DNA of 64,000 nucleotides from Neodiprion pinetum (taxonomy: Eukaryota > Arthropoda > Insecta > Hymenoptera > Diprionidae), in contig NC_060235.2 in assembly GCF_021155775.2 (NCBI RefSeq), positions 34,636,607 through 34,700,606 on the forward strand. Direction: 5' to 3'. Shown here piece by piece: positions 61,021 through 64,000 of this stretch. The position numbers were made by a program, and so were the translations under genes. Under the pieces are notes generated by a model, which was given only the letters and a program-made list of their open reading frames with translations, was not told where the DNA came from and searched no databases. Each line of letters begins with the position of its first letter. Position 1 is the first letter of the stretch.

Positions 61021-64000
61021 GCCTACAGCGCACCCCGTTAATCAACAACAAAACCGAAAACGCCACGTATGAAACTGTCGGCTGAGTTTTTAAACTATAC
61101 GCCAAACTCATCCGAGACAATAGTAGTTGCCGTCACAAATTTTTGGCGTTAAACAATATTTACACTGAGACATATTATTAAATGTGATCCCTGATTTAAA
61201 AATCTTCCACTATGCCGTTAATGAAGGCACTATTAAATATACTTACAATTAATTACGTAGCATAACATCTGCGTGTTTATGCGGGTTTAATTTTTCTTCC
61301 GCATGCCACGAGTTCCCGACAGTACAATTCTGAATCTTGGCGTTGTGATAACTCTCGATGACAAATGACTCGCCGGAAACAAATATGACAAGAGTATGAT
61401 GAAAGACCGTTCTGGCGGATACATATATTTTTTATACGTTATACCTATAAGCGTACGTCAAGTCTCAGATACCAAGAGATGTGACAAATGATATTAAAAA
61501 AAGTTGATCATTTCATCAATTCATTACTTTTGCATAATTAAATTGCATTAGGTAAAATATGTGATTCCTTTGCATGAAACGACTATAATATGTTCTTATT
61601 TCAAAAGCTCGCGAACTAATAATATGTTATCTTCGGATGAGAAGGAACCTGCAGGGAATCATCTCACAACAGAGTTGCCAAACAACCGGGTAACTTGAAG
61701 TTCGTGTAGTCGGGCAACGACGAGACTAAGGAGACTGTTCGAGTTGCTTCTGTTGGGAAAATGGAACTGTTGTGGTGGATGGCCATAAGGAGCTTCTGCG
61801 TTTGCTACGGCGATAGATAGACTTGTTAGCCAACGCTGCGATTTATCGCTAAAGCTTATTATCTCACAACATGTGGGGCAATCACAGAAAAGACCGGTTC
61901 GTTATCAATCGAGCCAGCTGAATGACATCCCCTTGGCAGTAGTGCGGGCTGATGTATGTACATGTACTGAATGCTGTGTGATACAGAGATGCGGTAAACA
62001 TCTCGGATGTACACATTTGTAACGCGAAATATTCCCCTCGAAAAGGATCCCGTCGTTGAGAAGGCGAAAATCGATATCAGCATCTAGAATTTCAATTTAA
62101 CATTTTATTTACTTCGAATATAGTACTTCATACTCGGCGGGAGATATGTGGAGATACCTATGACGTCTAGGTAATCAAATACAAAATATTTTCAATAGTT
62201 TTTTTGATAAGAGACAATATACTTTCAGCCTCGCTTCGAAGCGGGAGCTTGTTTTATGTCCTGATTATTATGAGGACACTTTTTCTGTGCATTTTTTCCC
62301 CTCCTTTGTTTGCTGGTGAATGTATCGACGACTTCGAAAGCTGAAATTATGAATATGAGAAAACGTCACGACGCCCCTGGTATTGACAAGCAGTCAAGTT
62401 CGCATTAAGCACGAGCAATAAAAGTCCGTGATACTCGATCTTTTACGAGCAAATAAAACATGCAGACTGGGAAAAAGCGTATTTTGCTTGAATTCCACGC
62501 TCGTAAGATGATCAGCCCTGTTCGTCCGTAATTGCACATTTGCGTGCCAGGAATAAACATTTTGAAAAAATGTATACATATAGATATGTAAAACCTCGAT
62601 GAACATGTCTTTCACGAGTAAGCCATCGCTTCGCTATAATGTCCAGCAGAAATGATCTCATCTTCGCTGGAGTGTAATTATCTCTAATTGATAATGTGTG
62701 TTCTCGCCGTTCGTCGACGTTACATTGCCGCTGGAAATGGTGTCCCTCGCCAATTCCGCATTTCTCCGACCGATTAATTTATGATTCATACAATATATAC
62801 CCACTATAAATATTAAAAGAACGCTGAATTATTACGTGAGATAATTGGAAATTACATTCAGGAATGGCTACAGACCAATTCCCTTGGATGACTGTGGACG
62901 AGTCCGTTTTTTCTCTCCTAATTATTACCGAGTAATCCGATTTCATAATTACTTTTTTTTTATCACCATCGGATTCCTGGAAAATCGAGTGTGGCCGTGA
63001 CTATAATGAATGGCTATGCGGAGGAGTGAATTAAACAAGGCTATTAAGGCTGGGTAAACTCTTAGTTAAATACAGAACTATAACTAGAAAGTTTCTCTTC
63101 CATATCTGAAAAATCAGAAGTATATTGTATAATGCTGTACATAGTTGCCTGAGCTTCTCCGATATCGCGACTAGCAATAATTTTTAGAATGTCTGCGAAC
63201 CACGGCATGAATTACTCCTGCGAACGTGATCGCGTTTTCAAAAGGTCTTAGCTTCACAACCGTCGAACTTTAACCTTGGGCATAATTTTTGTGCTTCGGA
63301 ATTTTTAACGGTGCGCGCAGTAAGCTGTGGAGAAGTTTCTCGCAAAGTTATGAAGCTTCTCGAAATGAACTTCCCCGCCCTATCTTATTATAATTACGTG
63401 AAATGTATTTTAGACCGTTTTAATTAGGTTTGCGCTGTGGCATTTCGGAATACACATTAAAATTAAATTAATAACCGTCCGATATGCTCAGATCTTTCAC
63501 AGTTTGTACGGTAATTAAAAAATCCTGATAGATACAATCGGAAATTGATACTGTGGTAAAAAATTTTAAACTTGAAATGGTAACTCGATAACAAAGTTAT
63601 TGCATAACAGCGTATCATAAGGTGATGTTTTTATCAATATGTCACTTTTCAAATATCGCATAAGGTAAGTGTTCAATAAACAACATGCATGTCGTCTTGT
63701 AATACATTGTGACTATTCCACAGTGAAATATGTGCGTGACCCGGTGAAATATGATTGAAATAATACACCTAAATTCCGATGACAGTTGGAACATATGTAT
63801 TTCTCATATAATAGGACGCAAATGGTTTGATAAGTAATATACGAAAGAAAATTCGATCACTGTAATAGCAACGTTATATATTACAGTACCGGAATATTAG
63901 AAAATATATAATGGGTTACAATATATTGAATTTTCCAAGGAGCGCAAATAATTTCATAGATTCGAAAATGTAAAATGTCAGAACCGTCAGAGTAAATAAG
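61021..64000. other. Right end of the window, no supported gene
   Basis: AT-rich DNA that would include the promoter of the minus-strand secreted-protein gene. A 43-codon minus-strand frame starting near 61111 has a signal-peptide-like hydrophobic run but cannot be joined in frame to the exon at 60908. Nothing else is recognised; a 12-bp palindrome CGCTTCGAAGCG lies at 62232-62243. Confidence 0.5.

Noticed and set aside
60966..61111. 43-codon minus-strand frame with a hydrophobic N-terminus as the first exon of the secreted-protein gene
   Set aside because: Its usable donors either do not keep the reading frame into the exon ending at 60908, or would place two hydrophobic cores in series.

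Overview
The window reads as nuclear DNA of an insect. The two clearest genes encode Rebers-Riddiford (RR-2) cuticular proteins, a family confined to arthropods. The multi-exon genes have short introns (65-99 nt is common) with GT/AG borders, and the sequence is not visibly CpG-depleted. A hymenopteran source is my guess from overall character only; nothing here proves the order. Gene density is low: four or five loci in 64 kb, the rest being intergenic or intronic DNA with scattered microsatellites.

Layout. 1-14.3 kb: no recognisable gene, several CT-rich and ATT-rich tracts. 14.3-18.2 kb: a tandem pair of intronless, minus-strand RR-2 cuticle protein genes, each with a TATA box about 65-75 bp upstream of the ATG and an AATAAA signal about 66 bp past the stop. 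Between them sits a perfect 114-bp inverted repeat with a 14-nt centre, whose arms carry tRNA-like Pol III promoter boxes. 19.87-20.15 kb: a possible terminal coding exon. 36.49-36.82 kb: a coding-looking 109-codon single-exon frame that ends in a perfect 10-bp hairpin. 37.43-38.33 kb: a repeat island made of a CATAT-type microsatellite, a short direct repeat and an approximately 60-bp minisatellite of about 11 units, most units with a conserved short stem-loop. 49.4-52.5 kb: a complete ten-exon plus-strand gene for a type I membrane protein with five immunoglobulin-like domains. 60.3-60.9 kb (minus): the main exon of a gene for a secreted, basic, helical protein with eight cysteines, family not recognised. 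The remainder is AT-rich or low-complexity DNA without supported genes.

The two cuticle genes are paralogues (about 94% identical over the first 126 residues) and probably share stage- or tissue-specific expression in epidermis. The Ig-domain gene and the secreted-protein gene stand alone; no shared pathway can be read from their placement. The strongest candidates for something undescribed are the Ig protein with a second, non-canonical cysteine pair in all five domains, the perfect tRNA-like palindrome, and the unrecognised secreted protein.
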